DNA of 64,000 bases from Oscarella lobularis (Eukaryota; Porifera; Homoscleromorpha; Homosclerophorida; Oscarellidae), in the NCBI RefSeq assembly GCF_947507565.1, contig NC_089193.1:2042325-2106324 (forward strand), read 5' to 3'. A program made the translations under genes and the position numbers. Positions 24,501 through 36,489 of this stretch are shown here, piece after piece (position 1 is the stretch's first letter; each line of letters starts with the position of its first letter). The notes under the pieces are model-generated. The model saw only the letters and a program-made list of their open reading frames with translations. It was not told the DNA's origin and did no database searches.

Positions 24501-24925
24501 TCATCACGGTAACTCAGTCTCTTGAGACCAAATCGTTTTTGTTCTGTTTGCTTGTGGCTATCTGTAGTGTCTTTGATTGTTCTTGCTGCTGATTTCATTA
24601 CAACTGCTCGTGTCATTGTCGCGATCCTCCGCGCACTTCCGAGTTGCAATTTGGGATCGGCATGCGTCGACGCGTCTCTTATTTGATTATCGCAGTACAA
24701 TTGCGCAAGGGGCGACTACGTTCCTGTACGGGAAGTATCGCTTGGTTCCGGGGAGTTCCGGGTCACAACCAGTTCGTGTGACGTCATGACGCCGCCTTCT
24801 AAGGTCGCATTCTTCTCTTGGGCGCGCGAGGTGAACCATCCCTTTTGTTTTCGCAGCAGTCGTTCTCTGTTTGTCAGCCGTAGGCAACGTCGAAATTCTA
24901 TCGCCTTTCGGTCGCTGGACGCGTC

Positions 24926-27900
24926 ATGACGTCGACGATCTTGTTCGTTTTCTTCATTGCCCTGCAACCGATATCGTATGTCGCTTTCAAAGTTTCTCCT
25001 GAATGCGATTTCGGACGAACGGTATCGAAAACGCCAAATACGTCGCTGCCAGATTCTCGTAAGTGCTCGTATATGGGAGGCCTATTCTCCGTTCATCGAG
25101 ACAGGCGGAATCCCTTCAACGCCATGTACTCCTGTTCTCCTTCGGACTTTCACCGCTTCGGGGTCGAACAAGCCGAAGCGCTTATATTCGCTTACGAATT
25201 GCTCAACAATTCGACGGATATCAGCGGCTATTCGATCTACGATTCGTGTGGTCTCATGCCACCCATCGATACGGCGTCTCCATGTGTTGAAGATCAAGCG
25301 CGAGCTCTTCGTTCGCCTGATGAGAAAGACGAATGCGCCCTCGTCACGATCGTAGGACCATTCTATCGAGGTGGTGATGAAGAAACTGTTAATTCCGTAG
25401 TGTATGGATCGTCTCAATTACTCGCTCTCTACGAGGGTGTCTTTGGAAGTGGACAGGATAAACGCGGCGTTTTCTCTCTTGTCGACGAACCGATTGGTTG
25501 GATTCCTGACGACGATTTTGGGTCGTCGTCTGATCAGATCGTTTTTATGCAAGCCAGTTGCGATTTACAGGCGAGAGCCGCCGTCGACGTTCTTCTTTCC
25601 GCTCGCTGGGAAAGAGTTCTTGTTGTTGTAAGTGGTGACGCGTGTGGCAACGCAAACAAAGGGGCGTTTCAACGAGAAATTGATACGCGACAGCTGGAGT
25701 GCAGTCTCAACGTCGAGTATTACGAACATTCGACAAACGTTGTGGGAAAGAGAGATTTGTCGAATGTATTTAACAGGGCAGGGTCTCTTAAAGATCTTTG
25801 GCGTCGCTGTTTGGATGAACCGGATTCGCCGCGTGCCATCGTCGTGCTTTCGAGTATACCGTTTGCTTTCGATTTTTTCCACAATGGATACTTTGGAATT
25901 GAAACGAAGAATAGGACGTCTTTTAGTTTTCTATTGGGCGATTTTTGGGGCAATCCGGCTCGCGTTGACGACTTGTACGACGTTTTGATGCGAGTTACGG
26001 AGACGGCAAATACTGTTATTGCTTTGAACACCATCACCAATGGATTGGACAAATTTCAGGATCATATGACGTCAATTCGCGCCAATTCCACCGAACTTGA
26101 ACGAAATTCACTTCTTGCTGGCTATTGGGAGAATTTCTTCAATTGCAGTCTTTCTAAGAGAACGTGCGACAATACGACGTCGCTACCCAACGTCAATCGT
26201 CCAATTTTGAGAAATTATAAAGCGTCTTTGGTAATTGACAGTGTCTTTCTTCTCCACGAGTATCTTCGTGGCTATTTTGAGGCGCAGACAATTGAAGCGC
26301 CTTTCGTATTGTTTGAAACTCTGCGGAGCATTTTCCATAAAGATACTTTTTCAATAACGACAAACGTAAGTTCGTGGACAGGAAATCAAGTGCGCATCGA
26401 TAACGTTGACAATGGTTTCTCTCAACCCACATTTTGGTCCTATGAAATTATCGCTTGGACGCGCAAATACGGGCGAAATCAATCGTTTCCTTACGGAGTG
26501 TGGACATTTAATGACGAAGATACGAATAGAACGACTAACTTGCAACTAAACGAACATATAAACGTCACAATTTGGGCTCCAAAGCCTTTACTTCCTTACG
26601 AAATTTGTCCGACGACGGAACCGCTGACGAGTGAAGCGGCAACAACGCCGTCGCCCATAGAAATAACGGAGAGAGCGCCGACTTCCACCACCAACAAATG
26701 TACATTATCTGCTGTTCTTCCCGCAATAGCGACTCCTATAATTGTTCTTCTGCTTCATATCGTCGTTTTGACGCTCTGTCTTTGCGTTTTTGGACTTGCG
26801 TCGACTCGTGAGTGCATTGTTCCAACGCCGACGATTTTCTTGGCTCTTCTTACACTGGCCTCTTTTCTCGTCAGTCTTCTCGTTGCCGTGAACGTATTCA
26901 GTCCGTTTGAGTGCAAAACATTGGCTTTGGATTTTGTTGTCAATTTTCTATCGGTTCTCTGCTTGGCTCCGTTTTTTGTTGAAACTCTAGGTCATCTTGT
27001 CGGCGGGATGATCAATAGGCTGCAAATTAAAATTCTTCTCGTCGCTGTTTTGATAATTTTTGAAATTGTTTTGGCAGGCATTGCGAGTTTTCGCTTTCTT
27101 CCCGACGACAATGTTGACGATTTCAATTATAAGCAATGTCTCAATGCTCGCAGTCAAATCCTACCCATAATCTCTTACTGGATCAACGCAGTTTTAGCTC
27201 TGGGAACTGTTATTATTATATGGGTCACATATGGAAAAGGATACCGAAGTCGATTGAAAAACAGTTTAATCGTTGAATGCGGCGTGGCAACGTTTCTTGC
27301 AATTCTCTACATCGTTGCAATAAGCATTGTCTTGTGGGTGAATGACTGCAAAACTCAGGCGCAGTGGCTCGTCGTTCTTGCCGCTTTTCCCGGCTTTATG
27401 ACGTGCTACATTGTCACCTTTATGGCGTGGAGTCGACATTCGGTATCAAAGAGAAGGAAATCATTACCGGGAGAAATACCAGGTAAGAAATATATAAGAA
27501 AAAAAGGGTTGGCCGCTCACTTGGCTTTTTTTTTCTAGGAAGTTACTTGTCGAGAGATCCCTCGCATCACTACGTTGACAAGATGGGAAATTCGTTTGCC
27601 ATGGTAGTAGGGAACTATTGGGAGGAAGACATTATAGCAGAAATCACTGGCGTTGTCATTTCGCCGTCGCGCATCAAACAGGAAGATCGCATCGGAAAAG
27701 GTGATATATATCTATAGAGCGCGGGGGGATGATCATCTGCATGTTCTCTACTCTTTCTACTAGGAAACTTTGGCGAAGTTTTTAAAGGATTAATGGACAC
27801 GAATGTACTAGTTGCTCTCAAGTCGGTCCAAGGTATTTTCTATTAGATATACTGTACATGCACGTAGTCGAGTTTTTCTTAATAAGATGCTATGAATCGT

Positions 27901-29020
27901 AAGGAGGTGAATGACTTTGTTCGAGAAGGTCTACAGATGCGCGACTTCAAGCATCCAAATGTAATGGAATTATACGGAATCTGTTGGTCCGAAGATCCCA
28001 CTCATCCGAACCATCGTTCGCCTTTCATTATTTTACCTTACATGGAACTGGGCGACTTGAAAATGTATTTGCGCAAATGTCGGCCAGGAAACAAATCCGC
28101 CGAAGATCGTCCCAAACAGGTTAGATACATTTTTAATTAATTAGGCGAAGGGGTTGTAGTTATTTGTATTTTTTAGCTCTCGCTTGTTCAGTTGGTGAAA
28201 TTCTGCCATCAGGTTGCCAAGGGAATGAACTACATATCGGATAAGGGTATTGTTCATCGCGATTTGGCTGCAAGAAACTGCATGTGCGTGCGCTAGAAAG
28301 CGGCGAATTCATACCCATATAAAGCGTGTTTTATTTTTATAGGGTGAACTGGGATCTGGAAGTGAAAGTGGCAGATTTTGGCCTATCCAGAGTAATGAAA
28401 GAAGGAAAAGATTACTATCGTATGGGCCAAGGTGGACAGCTACCCGTACGTTGGATGTCACCGGAAAGTCTTCTCGATCTCGTTTTCACAATGAAATCAG
28501 ATGTGGTACGTCCGGTTGCGATTTGAATGTATTTTTCTGACGTTTTTTCTAGTGGTCATATGGAATAACGACGTGGGAAGTAATGACACTTGCAATGGTG
28601 CCGTATCCAGGCGTATCCAATCAAGACGTGGTTCCATTTTTGAAAGCTGGAAAGCGTCTTGATAAACCGGACGAATGTCCGTCAGAAATGTGAGAAAAAA
28701 ATTCATAATTTTTCTGACTAATATTTTTTTAAAGGTATCACATTATGTTGCAATGTTGGTCAGCGGAGCCAGACGATCGACTTGCCTTTTCTCAAATTGT
28801 CGATACCTTGGAAGAATATATGACGGAATTGATGAATTATTTTGATCCGTCAGCCGACGGCGCCGAAGAAGACGACCCGTATGCTCATTGGAGTCTGACA
28901 GCGAAGGGCTATACGGAAGCGGAAGAGGCGACGTTGGAAAAAACGGGTGGAGGTGAAAATGAAGGTAACCATGGTGACGAGCCAGAGCCAGGCGTAGTGG
29001 AAGATGAAATTGTCGTTTGA
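24926..29020 (+). CDS. Receptor B: class C GPCR-like 7TM receptor fused to a tyrosine kinase
   Basis: About 1,240 residues. Exon 1 (24926-27482, 852 codons) encodes a signal peptide, an mGluR-like bilobed ligand-binding domain ([52 protein letters not shown]), no cysteine-rich domain, and seven hydrophobic segments (about 26713-27450; TM1 [21 protein letters not shown]7 [19 protein letters not shown]). Seven short exons then encode a full kinase: [38 protein letters not shown] (28255-28278), DFGLSR (28373 on), paired activation-loop Tyr in KDYYR, and [19 protein letters not shown] and PVRWM mark it as a tyrosine kinase; glycine-loop and MELGDL features recall the AXL/MET branch. The acidic tail carries DPYAHWSL and KGYTEAEE. 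Prediction: a ligand-gated membrane tyrosine kinase with a GPCR bundle as its transmembrane part. Confidence 0.88.
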
Positions 29021-29144
29021 TTCAGACATTATGGTATGGTAGATTAGCACATTTTGAGATTTATGTTTAGGTGATTTCTTTCATTTATCTTAATATCTTG
29101 TACGGGAAGTTGGATCGTGAGAACGCGCGCGCGCTAGTCAAGGA

Positions 29145-30538
29145 ATGTCGCAAGGAAATCAGGCGAAAATGTGGGGTACGAAAGGCCTCTATTGCTTCGC
29201 CTTTGCGCCAACGCACAGAACTATCGATAATCTATGCAGAACTGTCTCTGTACGAGCTGAATCGGCAGCCGCAGCTTCCCGTAAACGACAGCGATTTGAT
29301 CGTCATGCCCAAGACGCTACGAAGCGAAATGATGTGTCCAATCTGCTTGGACGTTCTCAAAACAACAATGACGACAAAAGAAGTAAGAAATCGACGTCGC
29401 ATTAGCGCGATTTCATCGCGATTTTTTAGTGTCTTCACCGATTTTGTCAAGAATGCATTATAACGGCTTTGAGAAGCGGGTAAGACACGATTTCAATATC
29501 AAAATCTCTCATTTGGACGTATTACAGAAACAAGGAATGTCCAACGTGTCGAAAAAAGCTAATTTCGAAAAGATCTCTTCGACCCGATCCCACATTTGAC
29601 GCTCTCATAGCAAAGGTGAATTCACCACGAAAAAATATTTGAAATTTTAATCTATATTTAATATTTGTAGCTCAATCCACCTCCACCTTCCGTAAATAAA
29701 AGAGTCTATTTTTTATTTATTTATTTATTTATTTATTTTTTAGACTATTAATTCTCAATGTGATTCTGCTACTACGATTGTTACTAGTGTCGTTTCTCCG
29801 CTTTTGTTTCCTTTGACATCAGAATCACCATCTCAAATAGTGACTCTGAGTCTTAGTCTATATCTTATTTATTTGTTTAATTTTTCTTTAGAAAAGCGAA
29901 GAGACTTCTTCTTCTTTGCTGGATCAGACCATCGAAGATAGTAGCAACGTCGTTTCGCCGTCTCCTCGTCCCGTCGAACCAATCGAAGACGTGGAAAATG
30001 TAAATCAAATTAAGAAAAAATATGATTTTAATTTTCTCCTTTAGGAAATCGATTTCACTTTATCTCCGCATCCTGATCTAATGATCTCTATGCCGGGTGG
30101 AGATTCACGCACGCGCTACATCCGGACATCCGGGGACGCCACAGTTCGACACCTATCAAAGTATCTTTCCATGAGAATAGCATTAGAAGGAAGAACGAAT
30201 GGAGGCAAGTCTTTATATGGGACCCACTAAAAAGACGTAATCAATAATTAATAGCAGACGAACCGGATGTTTCCCTCAGTGACGTCAATTCCGAAACGCA
30301 ATTCAAACTTCATATTCTTGGGCCTAATCAAAGCGATGAGGTAATCATAGAAAATAGGAATTTTATGACGTAATTTTTTCTTTAGATATTAGACGGGCAT
30401 TTGAGATTATTTGACATTCGAAATAGGGTAAGCAAGCACACCTCCTACAGTATGACGTCATTATTATAATCTTTATTGATTTATTAGTATTGGACAAGTG
30501 ACGCTTCGTTTGAGCTATTTTATTCGCAAGCCTACTAA
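29145..30538 (+). CDS. RNF2: Polycomb E3 ubiquitin ligase RING1/RNF2
   Basis: The catalytic PRC1 subunit that monoubiquitinates histone H2A. Exon 1 ([10 protein letters not shown], 29145-29175) joins [12 protein letters not shown], matching the vertebrate WELSLYELQRTPQ. The RING finger follows: [56 protein letters not shown]. After a Ser/Pro linker, the C-terminal RAWUL domain reads [33 protein letters not shown] and [16 protein letters not shown] with TAA at 30536-30538. About nine short exons. RING1 and RNF2 split in vertebrates, so this is probably the single pre-duplication orthologue. Its stop overlaps the stop of KHK on the other strand. Confidence 0.92.
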
Positions 30539-31756
30539 TAATGTAAGATAAGTCCTTTGTGACCCTCTTGTCCACACTTTTTCCCTGCGATTTTGCATCC
30601 CTTCACTATTGCCTCTTGTAAATCCTGACCCTTATTGAGACAGTCTATAACTGTAGCATTAAATGTATCCCCGGCTCCGAGCGTGTCTATGACAACGGGA
30701 GGCGGAAACGCTGGACTTTCGTAAATCTATTAATTAATTAATAATAGACACGTGATGTATTTTTATTGATTTTTTTGCCTCGCTTATTTTTCCCGTTTCC
30801 GCGTCTTTTTCCGTCGCGTACGCGCCCTCTTCACCCCACGCGCAAATCAGTTTTGCTCTGTGTGGAAATTAATTATTTGCTTATTGACATTTTTTGAGGG
30901 AGGAAGTGTTACTGTGGTCTCGTTTTGCTTGCAAAATGTCTGAGCGCTTCGCTTGCTGTTTGACAGCCGTGATGACGCGAAAAATCTTTGCTAATAAATA
31001 CCTGGGGGTCTCCCCTTTAGCGCGCGTTCTATCCCCTTTGATTTCACTTACTACGTCACCTTCAGGTAGGAGAGACTGAATTTCAGGTTTCGTTTTTTCA
31101 ATTTCAACAGATATAGTAATCTTAGACGATTCTTGACTACTATTATTATTATATTGACGAATTGCGTGAATCATTTTTGACACGTGACTGGCATTTCGAC
31201 CCTTGAGATGAGTCATTAATTAAATTAATTAATTCGGTCATTTTTAGACTGACTTCAAAATGAATCCATTTATAATCTTTCAGATCAATTTTACTCGTGA
31301 AATCGTCAAAAGTCAATTCAGGTAAATCCCTAATTAAAAATTGACAGATTTTCGTTTTGCTACCCTATCCCTACCTATGGTGCACTATCGTTCTCGAACC
31401 ATTCGCTCGATTGATAAGTATTAGAGAGTTTGGTAATCGTTTTCCCACGTGATACACGCACTTGTCTACTCGTACACCGTAACTTCGCAATTCGCTCAAA
31501 ACAAAACTGAATTCTTCTCTAAACTTAATCCCCTGCACGCGAACGATCCCTACTCTGTCTCTGGGCCCGGTGCGAGCGTGGAAAAGAGCTCGCAATCGGC
31601 TCCCAGTTGGCCGAGAACGGCGAGGGAGTTTGCCGCGTTTCCGCCCTTGTCCCAGCGTTGGCTTAGAGCGCGAATGTCTTCGTCTTCGTTTGGAAAGCGA
31701 TCGCATACGTTAACGACGTCCCAGCACGCGATTCCAACGAGTAGAACTTTCGACAT
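30535..31756 (-). CDS. KHK: Ketohexokinase (fructokinase)
   Basis: A PfkB-family sugar kinase that phosphorylates fructose at C1. Minus-strand exons read [36 protein letters not shown] (substrate loop), [49 protein letters not shown] and the catalytic signature [18 protein letters not shown], ending [17 protein letters not shown] with TAG at 30535-30537. The GAGD Asp is present, as is the SQRWxxGGN block specific to KHK. Six to eight exons. PINX1 lies only 24 bp upstream on the same strand, so the KHK promoter must overlap PINX1 or the two are co-transcribed. Confidence 0.9.
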
Positions 31757-31780
31757 TGTTGTGATGTAAAGCACGCTAAG

Positions 31781-32536
31781 CTAAGAGCATTTTTTATTCT
31801 CCTCCTCTTCTACAGAACGTTTTCTTTTACTATCGCGCTCTTTTCTAGCTGCTAGTTTCTTAGTAAAATAATCGCGGCTACTAAGAGATGTCGACTTCGG
31901 TTCGGTGACCACGTGTTTTCGTTTTCCTAAGATGCTATTCAAGTCGGCTTCAGACGCGCGAGAAAGATCTTTTCCTTGCGTGAATTTCTTATAACTAAGG
32001 AAAGGTATAACCGTTATTTAATTAATTATTTTATTTAATTAATTATTACTGTATTCTATTCTTAGTTGAAGCCGACTTTTCTACTAAAGACGTTTTTATT
32101 GGAGAATCTAAGCGAGAATTTTTAAAAATTGAGGATATTTGGGTTTTCGACGTACGACGTTCGGATGGTTGGGAGTCGTTGAGACTGGCGAGAATATCAT
32201 CAAACGCCGTCTGATTCTCCATCCAATTATCTCCCGAATTCAATTTCTCGGCTCCGACGCCTAGAGAAAGGTATGACGTCATTTGCCGGGCGTTCTGTCT
32301 GCTTACCGCTCATATCCTTCTTCTTTGTCACTTTTATGTGTTCGACGAGACCGTCTTCGTCTCGGCCGAGGCCTTTTCCGTTTTTCCAGCCCATTTTTTC
32401 GAGCATTCGCTGCCCGAATTTCGACGAATCTACATCCATTCGTGCTCACGAGAAAATGCAGGATATTGGACGACCTACCGCTGCTCCAGGTCATGTTGCG
32501 AGGATCACTGCTCAATACTACTTTGCTTTTAGGCAT
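31781..32536 (-). CDS. PINX1: PIN2/TERF1-interacting telomerase inhibitor-like G-patch protein
   Basis: A nucleolar G-patch protein; yeast Gno1 activates the helicase Prp43 in ribosome biogenesis and vertebrate PINX1 also restrains telomerase. Exon 1 starts MPKSKVVLSSDPRNMTW, then DSSKFGQRMLEKMGWKNGKG with LGRDEDGLVEHIKV forms the G-patch. Further blocks are LGVGAEKLNSGDNWMENQ, FDDILASLN, KFTQGKDLSRASEADLNSIL and SSRDYFTKKLAARKERDSKR. It ends NKKCS with TAG at 31781-31783. At about 210 residues it is shorter than human PINX1, having lost much of the Lys-rich C-terminal tail. Confidence 0.88.
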
Positions 32537-33357
32537 CTTAGACTATCACGTTGTCCGGGGCTCAACAGAAGAGGCATCCCGGATAACGGCGTGGTCGCAC
32601 GGAAGCAGAACGTCTCGCGGATTGTCGACGATTCCGACGTCGGGAGCGCCGAAACGAACTTCTTTCTAGTAAGATTCGATTTATTTACGTTTGTTTGTCC
32701 TTCCAGTGGGCGATCGCGTAGAGAGGGGCCCCCCGAGAGGACTTCGAGCTGAATCCTGCTCCTTTCTTCGTCGTACGTCTTCCTCCGACGTTATGCGCGT
32801 AAGCTAAGCTTTCTATAGCACGCCTTTAGTGCCATTGAGTCTTCTTGCGAAGGGGCCCCCCTTTCGTTCAATCCGCGCGCCGTTTTGTGCAAAAAATAGA
32901 CTGTGGTTCAAATTCACTTCTTTTGTTTAGCTTTTGTGTGAAGCGAAGAATTCCGGCGAGAACGACGACGACGACGAAGAAGAGAACGGCTTCGCGCATT
33001 TTTTTTGTAGTGCATGAATTTTTTAGTGCATGGAATTATCGATAGATGCATGCCAGGCTTTCGAATCTCCAGGGTATGGAGACGAAAGCACTTTAGCTTA
33101 GGGACTTCAGCCTAGGGACACGCAAGAGTCCCTGGGCCAACACGCGCGCGCGGTGTACGTAGTTAGGTCGCGTGTGTATTTCAATAAAGTAGGAGAAGCT
33201 ATGCTCAAAATTTTATTCGAAATATCCCGTATGTAACAATTAAAATTTAAAGTCCTCTCCCCTCCTTCCTCCTCCTCCTCCTCCTTTCTTGGTTGTCCCT
33301 GGGCCGTCGCTCCTGCGCTGCCACTTGACCCCCATAGGAGGCCAAGCGGTGAGACTG
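32537..33357. other. Gene-poor interval
   Basis: I see no supported gene in about 820 bp. The interval holds two GGGGCCCC-type palindromes (about 32735 and 32850), a GAC-rich stretch, a CCT microsatellite (about 33258-33290) and open frames with no family resemblance. A short unrecognised transcript on the plus strand around 32540-32760 cannot be excluded. Confidence 0.5.
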
Positions 33358-33600
33358 AGACTGCAGTCCCCACAGTGAACTTTAACCCAAGTCCACAGGG
33401 GGTAGGCACATTAACCTCCAGCCACCAAGGAGGGAGACTTTAACCCAAGTCCCCAGGGGAGAGCACATTAACCTCCAGCCCACAAGGAGGGAGACTTTGC
33501 CCAAGTCCCCAGGGTGAACTTTAACCCAAGTCCACAGGGGGACAGCTGATTAACCTCCGGCTGCCAGGGAGGGAGACTTTAACCCAAGTCCCCAGGGTGA
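33358..33600. repeat. Minisatellite with ACTTTAACCCAAGTCC units
   Basis: Units of roughly 60 bp containing ACTTTAACCCAAGTCCCCAG and CACATTAACCTCCAGCC recur four to five times with small differences, including one inner duplication. The array abuts the stop codon of the minus-strand exon at 33610. Confidence 0.75.
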
Positions 33601-33609
33601 TGTCTTCGT

Positions 33610-33888
33610 CTACATCTTCTTCTTTCTGCATCTAATATCGTCGGATTGGTCGATCCGTTGGAGAGAGGAGAGAACTAAAATTCAAATTGAAACCAGTGCA
33701 CTCAAATCTACTCTCTTATTTACCTTGAATGACTTGAGGAACGCCGTGGAGGAGGAGGGAATTGATCCATGTATTGATATAGGCATCTACAAAAAATTCA
33801 ATTTCAGCCAAAATTTGAGGTGTGAGGTCCTCTTGGTATCGCGAGGTCAAACAGGCAACCCATCCCCATTGTTTTATAAAGAAATCTT
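33610..33888 (-). CDS. Two-exon C-terminal fragment of an unrecognised protein
   Basis: On the minus strand, after an acceptor (CCTAAG), a frame reads KQWGWVACLTSRYQEDL, then TPQILAEIEFFVDAYINTWI and HGVPQVIQ to a GTAAAT donor. After a 50-bp intron ending TTTTAG it continues LSSLQRIDQSDDIRC and RKKKM to TAG at 33610-33612. In-frame splicing, GT-AG borders and strongly amphipathic helices argue for a real exon pair. Upstream is repeat DNA (33919-34394) with no visible further exons, so the gene is either interrupted or has exons I could not find. Confidence 0.4.
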
Positions 33889-33918
33889 AGGAATCGGAGA
33901 GGTCACCAAAATGAGCAA

Positions 33919-34394
33919 AAACCATGAACTATAGTTCACGGTTGCTTAAAAATCTCAACTCACGAATTTCTAAATAAACGCGCTAAATCTACTCTATTTT
34001 ATAAGTAGAACAACCCTACAAGGTCGAAAAGTTCGTACGGATCGAATTTCACACGAAAAAAAGACCCGCTTCCGGTCACACTAGCATCAGCCACGCCTCT
34101 CAAAAATCAACAAATTTGGCGCGGTAGACAAATTTGAGACCGTGGAACTAACTAGGTGCTTTAGCTCTATTGTTTGACATGGAAAATTCGGAGTTTTGAG
34201 AGATAGGGTTTTTGACCAAAAACCATGAACTATAGTTCACGGTTGCCTAAAAACTCTACCTCGCCGATTTCCACATAAACGCGCTAGATCTATCGCAGTT
34301 CCCTAGTTTAACATTTCTACGGGGTCAGACAGTTAGTACGGGTAATTCTACGAAATGAAATTTTGACCAAAACCGTGAACTATAGTTCATGGTT
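33919..34394. repeat. Repeat block carrying a palindrome centred on GAACTATAGTTC
   Basis: A near-perfect 24-bp palindrome (ATGAACTATAGTTCA core with AACC/GGTT flanks) occurs at about 33919, 34220 and 34370, i.e. 301 and 150 bp apart. Flanks also repeat (ATAAACGCGCTA, TTTTGACCAAAA). The first unit has an extra 150 bp relative to the second. No gene is seen across 33889-34960 apart from this. Confidence 0.7.
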
Positions 34395-34967
34395 TCTCAA
34401 CCGCCTATTTCCTATCTAACAGTCTCAAGCGATAGATACTCTTTGTTCTAGACACTCTACGTTGTAAGAATCGACACTGGCTACTGAAATTAGAGTGAAA
34501 ATGGGTTCGAAAAATTGGGGGCGGAGCGAGGAGACGTTTCACTTTCTTTTTCGGCTCTATGGGTTCGTTCGTTCGTTCGTCTTTACAATACGGTCATTGG
34601 AGATTTTATGTGTGCGTTCCGCAAAATACGGATGAGGAGGGAGGAGGAGGGGCCCCCTTTCGTTTTTCGAATCGCGATCGTTTGTTTTACTTGTCTTTTC
34701 CCTTTGATGTCGTCCTAGAGTGCTATTGAAAGTGAGACGCTTGCTTGAGGGTCGTGTCGATGTAGGAAAACGACGATCGAAGGCACAAGTGGTGCGCGAG
34801 AGTCCTAAAGAGGATTTTCGCTAGTCGTTTCACAAGGCAATGGTTTTATTTTACCTTTACAGTCGTTCGAGCGCTCATTCGACGTCATTCTGCAATAAAA
34901 AAAGGCAAAATCGACATTTCGCCGGTAGAGGATCGTTGCGTGCGCATGCGTAAATCAGCGAAAAGAG

Positions 34968-36135
34968 ATGGCAGAGCGTGTCGGTGCTCGCGAAAGCGAA
35001 TCGACCGAAGAAGGTAAGCATAAACGATCGCTGCAGCTGCGCGAAGTCGACTCGTCGCCGATTCGCTCCCAAAGCATTGGGGAGGGGCCCCTCGCACGCG
35101 GAATGCGCTCCGATTCGCTCGCAAACGAACGCTGCATCGTAGCGCGACGCGAATCCTACGTTCTTATCGTACGTTTACGTGCACGCAGGTCCCGATCTTG
35201 CGTCGCGTCAGTTCCACATCCAATCGAAACGATTTTACGTGGACGTGAAGCAGAATCCTCGCGGTCGTTATCTGAAAATATCCGAGGTAAGAGCGATGAT
35301 GCGATACGATTAGAGAATCGTTCGAATGAAGCGCTTGTCGTGCAGATATCGCAGGCTCGTGGTCGAGATCGAATCACATTCCCCATGTCTCACGTGCCCG
35401 CATTCCGCGACCACATGCGACAATACGTCGACTATTTGAGCGAGAATGAAGCGAGTAAGAAAAGGGGGTCCCCCTTCGTGCGCTGCGCTAAGCATATTCC
35501 ACGTTCCCGTATCTTTAGAAACACCCGACGGCGGCGTCTTGAAACAGTTGGAATTCGCTGATTTTTCGTTACTATGACGTCATATTTTTTAGAACCGATT
35601 ACACGGCGAACGATCGACGAAAGATTTTCTTTGAATTGAGAGAGAATGAGCGAGGACGTTTCCTTCGTATTTTTTACGACGGAAATTACGGAACGAAATC
35701 CAGCGTTGCCATACCCGGAAGTGGCGTCAGTCAAATCCACGAAGCCATATGTTCATTAGTAGAAGAACTCGGCTCAGAAGATCATGCCTTGAGTAAATGA
35801 CTTAATTAATTAATTAATTAATTAATAATATTTTTTCTTTAGTTACTCAAGATACTGTCCCGGATAGTTTGCAATTCCTTGCTGAAGGAAAGAAATTCTA
35901 CTTTGATCCGGGGTCAAATCAGAGAGGCGTCTTTCTGAGGATATCTGAAGTAATAATAATACTGATTAATTAATTATTGATTTTATTGCTGTTTTAGGTA
36001 CAGAGATCCTATCGCAACAGCATAACAATTCCTCACAGCGCTTGGGAAGAATTCCGGGACATGCTGACTCACTTCATCGAGCAGATGCCCTATCAGGGTC
36101 CGTCGTCACGTGGCGACGACCTGGAGGACATTTGA
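34968..36135 (+). CDS. PURA: Purine-rich element binding protein (Pur-alpha/beta family)
   Basis: A single-stranded nucleic-acid binding protein of the PUR family, active in transcription and mRNA transport. Exon 1 is short ([15 protein letters not shown]). PUR repeat I reads [20 protein letters not shown] with LKISE and [20 protein letters not shown]. Repeat II reads [19 protein letters not shown] with [20 protein letters not shown]. Repeat III reads [20 protein letters not shown] with [20 protein letters not shown]. All three repeats are complete. It ends GDDLEDI and TGA at 36133-36135. About six exons. Repeat-I and II introns carry GGGGxCCCC palindromes at 35085 and 35465. The vertebrate Gly-rich N-terminus is absent. 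Confidence 0.92.
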
Positions 36136-36489
36136 AATCAATGACAACGATGATGACGACGACGACGACAATGACACATCAACATCGAATTTTTCTTCCC
36201 CCTGTCTCTCCTCCTCCTCCTCCTCTTTGGAATCAATGAAACTCCAGAAAAAAAATAATTTAGTTGTACACTTTACTGTTGTGACTATGGACCGCCGTTC
36301 TTTTTTTGCATTAGCTGCTTACTATGAGGAAATTCTTGGTTTCCTTTAGTTGTGCCCACAAGAAATTGTATCTAATTTGGTATCTAGGCTCTACTACACG
36401 TGATTTATATTTATTATTTGATCTCTCACTGTCGTCATAATGAATCACGTGTGCTATTGATCTTACCTGCTGTACACTATTAGTTTTTG

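Noticed and set aside
32273-32752. Plus-strand frames opposite PINX1
   Set aside because: Mostly the complement of PINX1 exons; composition follows the minus-strand gene.
34875-35124. Minus-strand frames rich in Arg over the PUR 5' end
   Set aside because: Shadow of the PUR coding and intron sequence on the plus strand.
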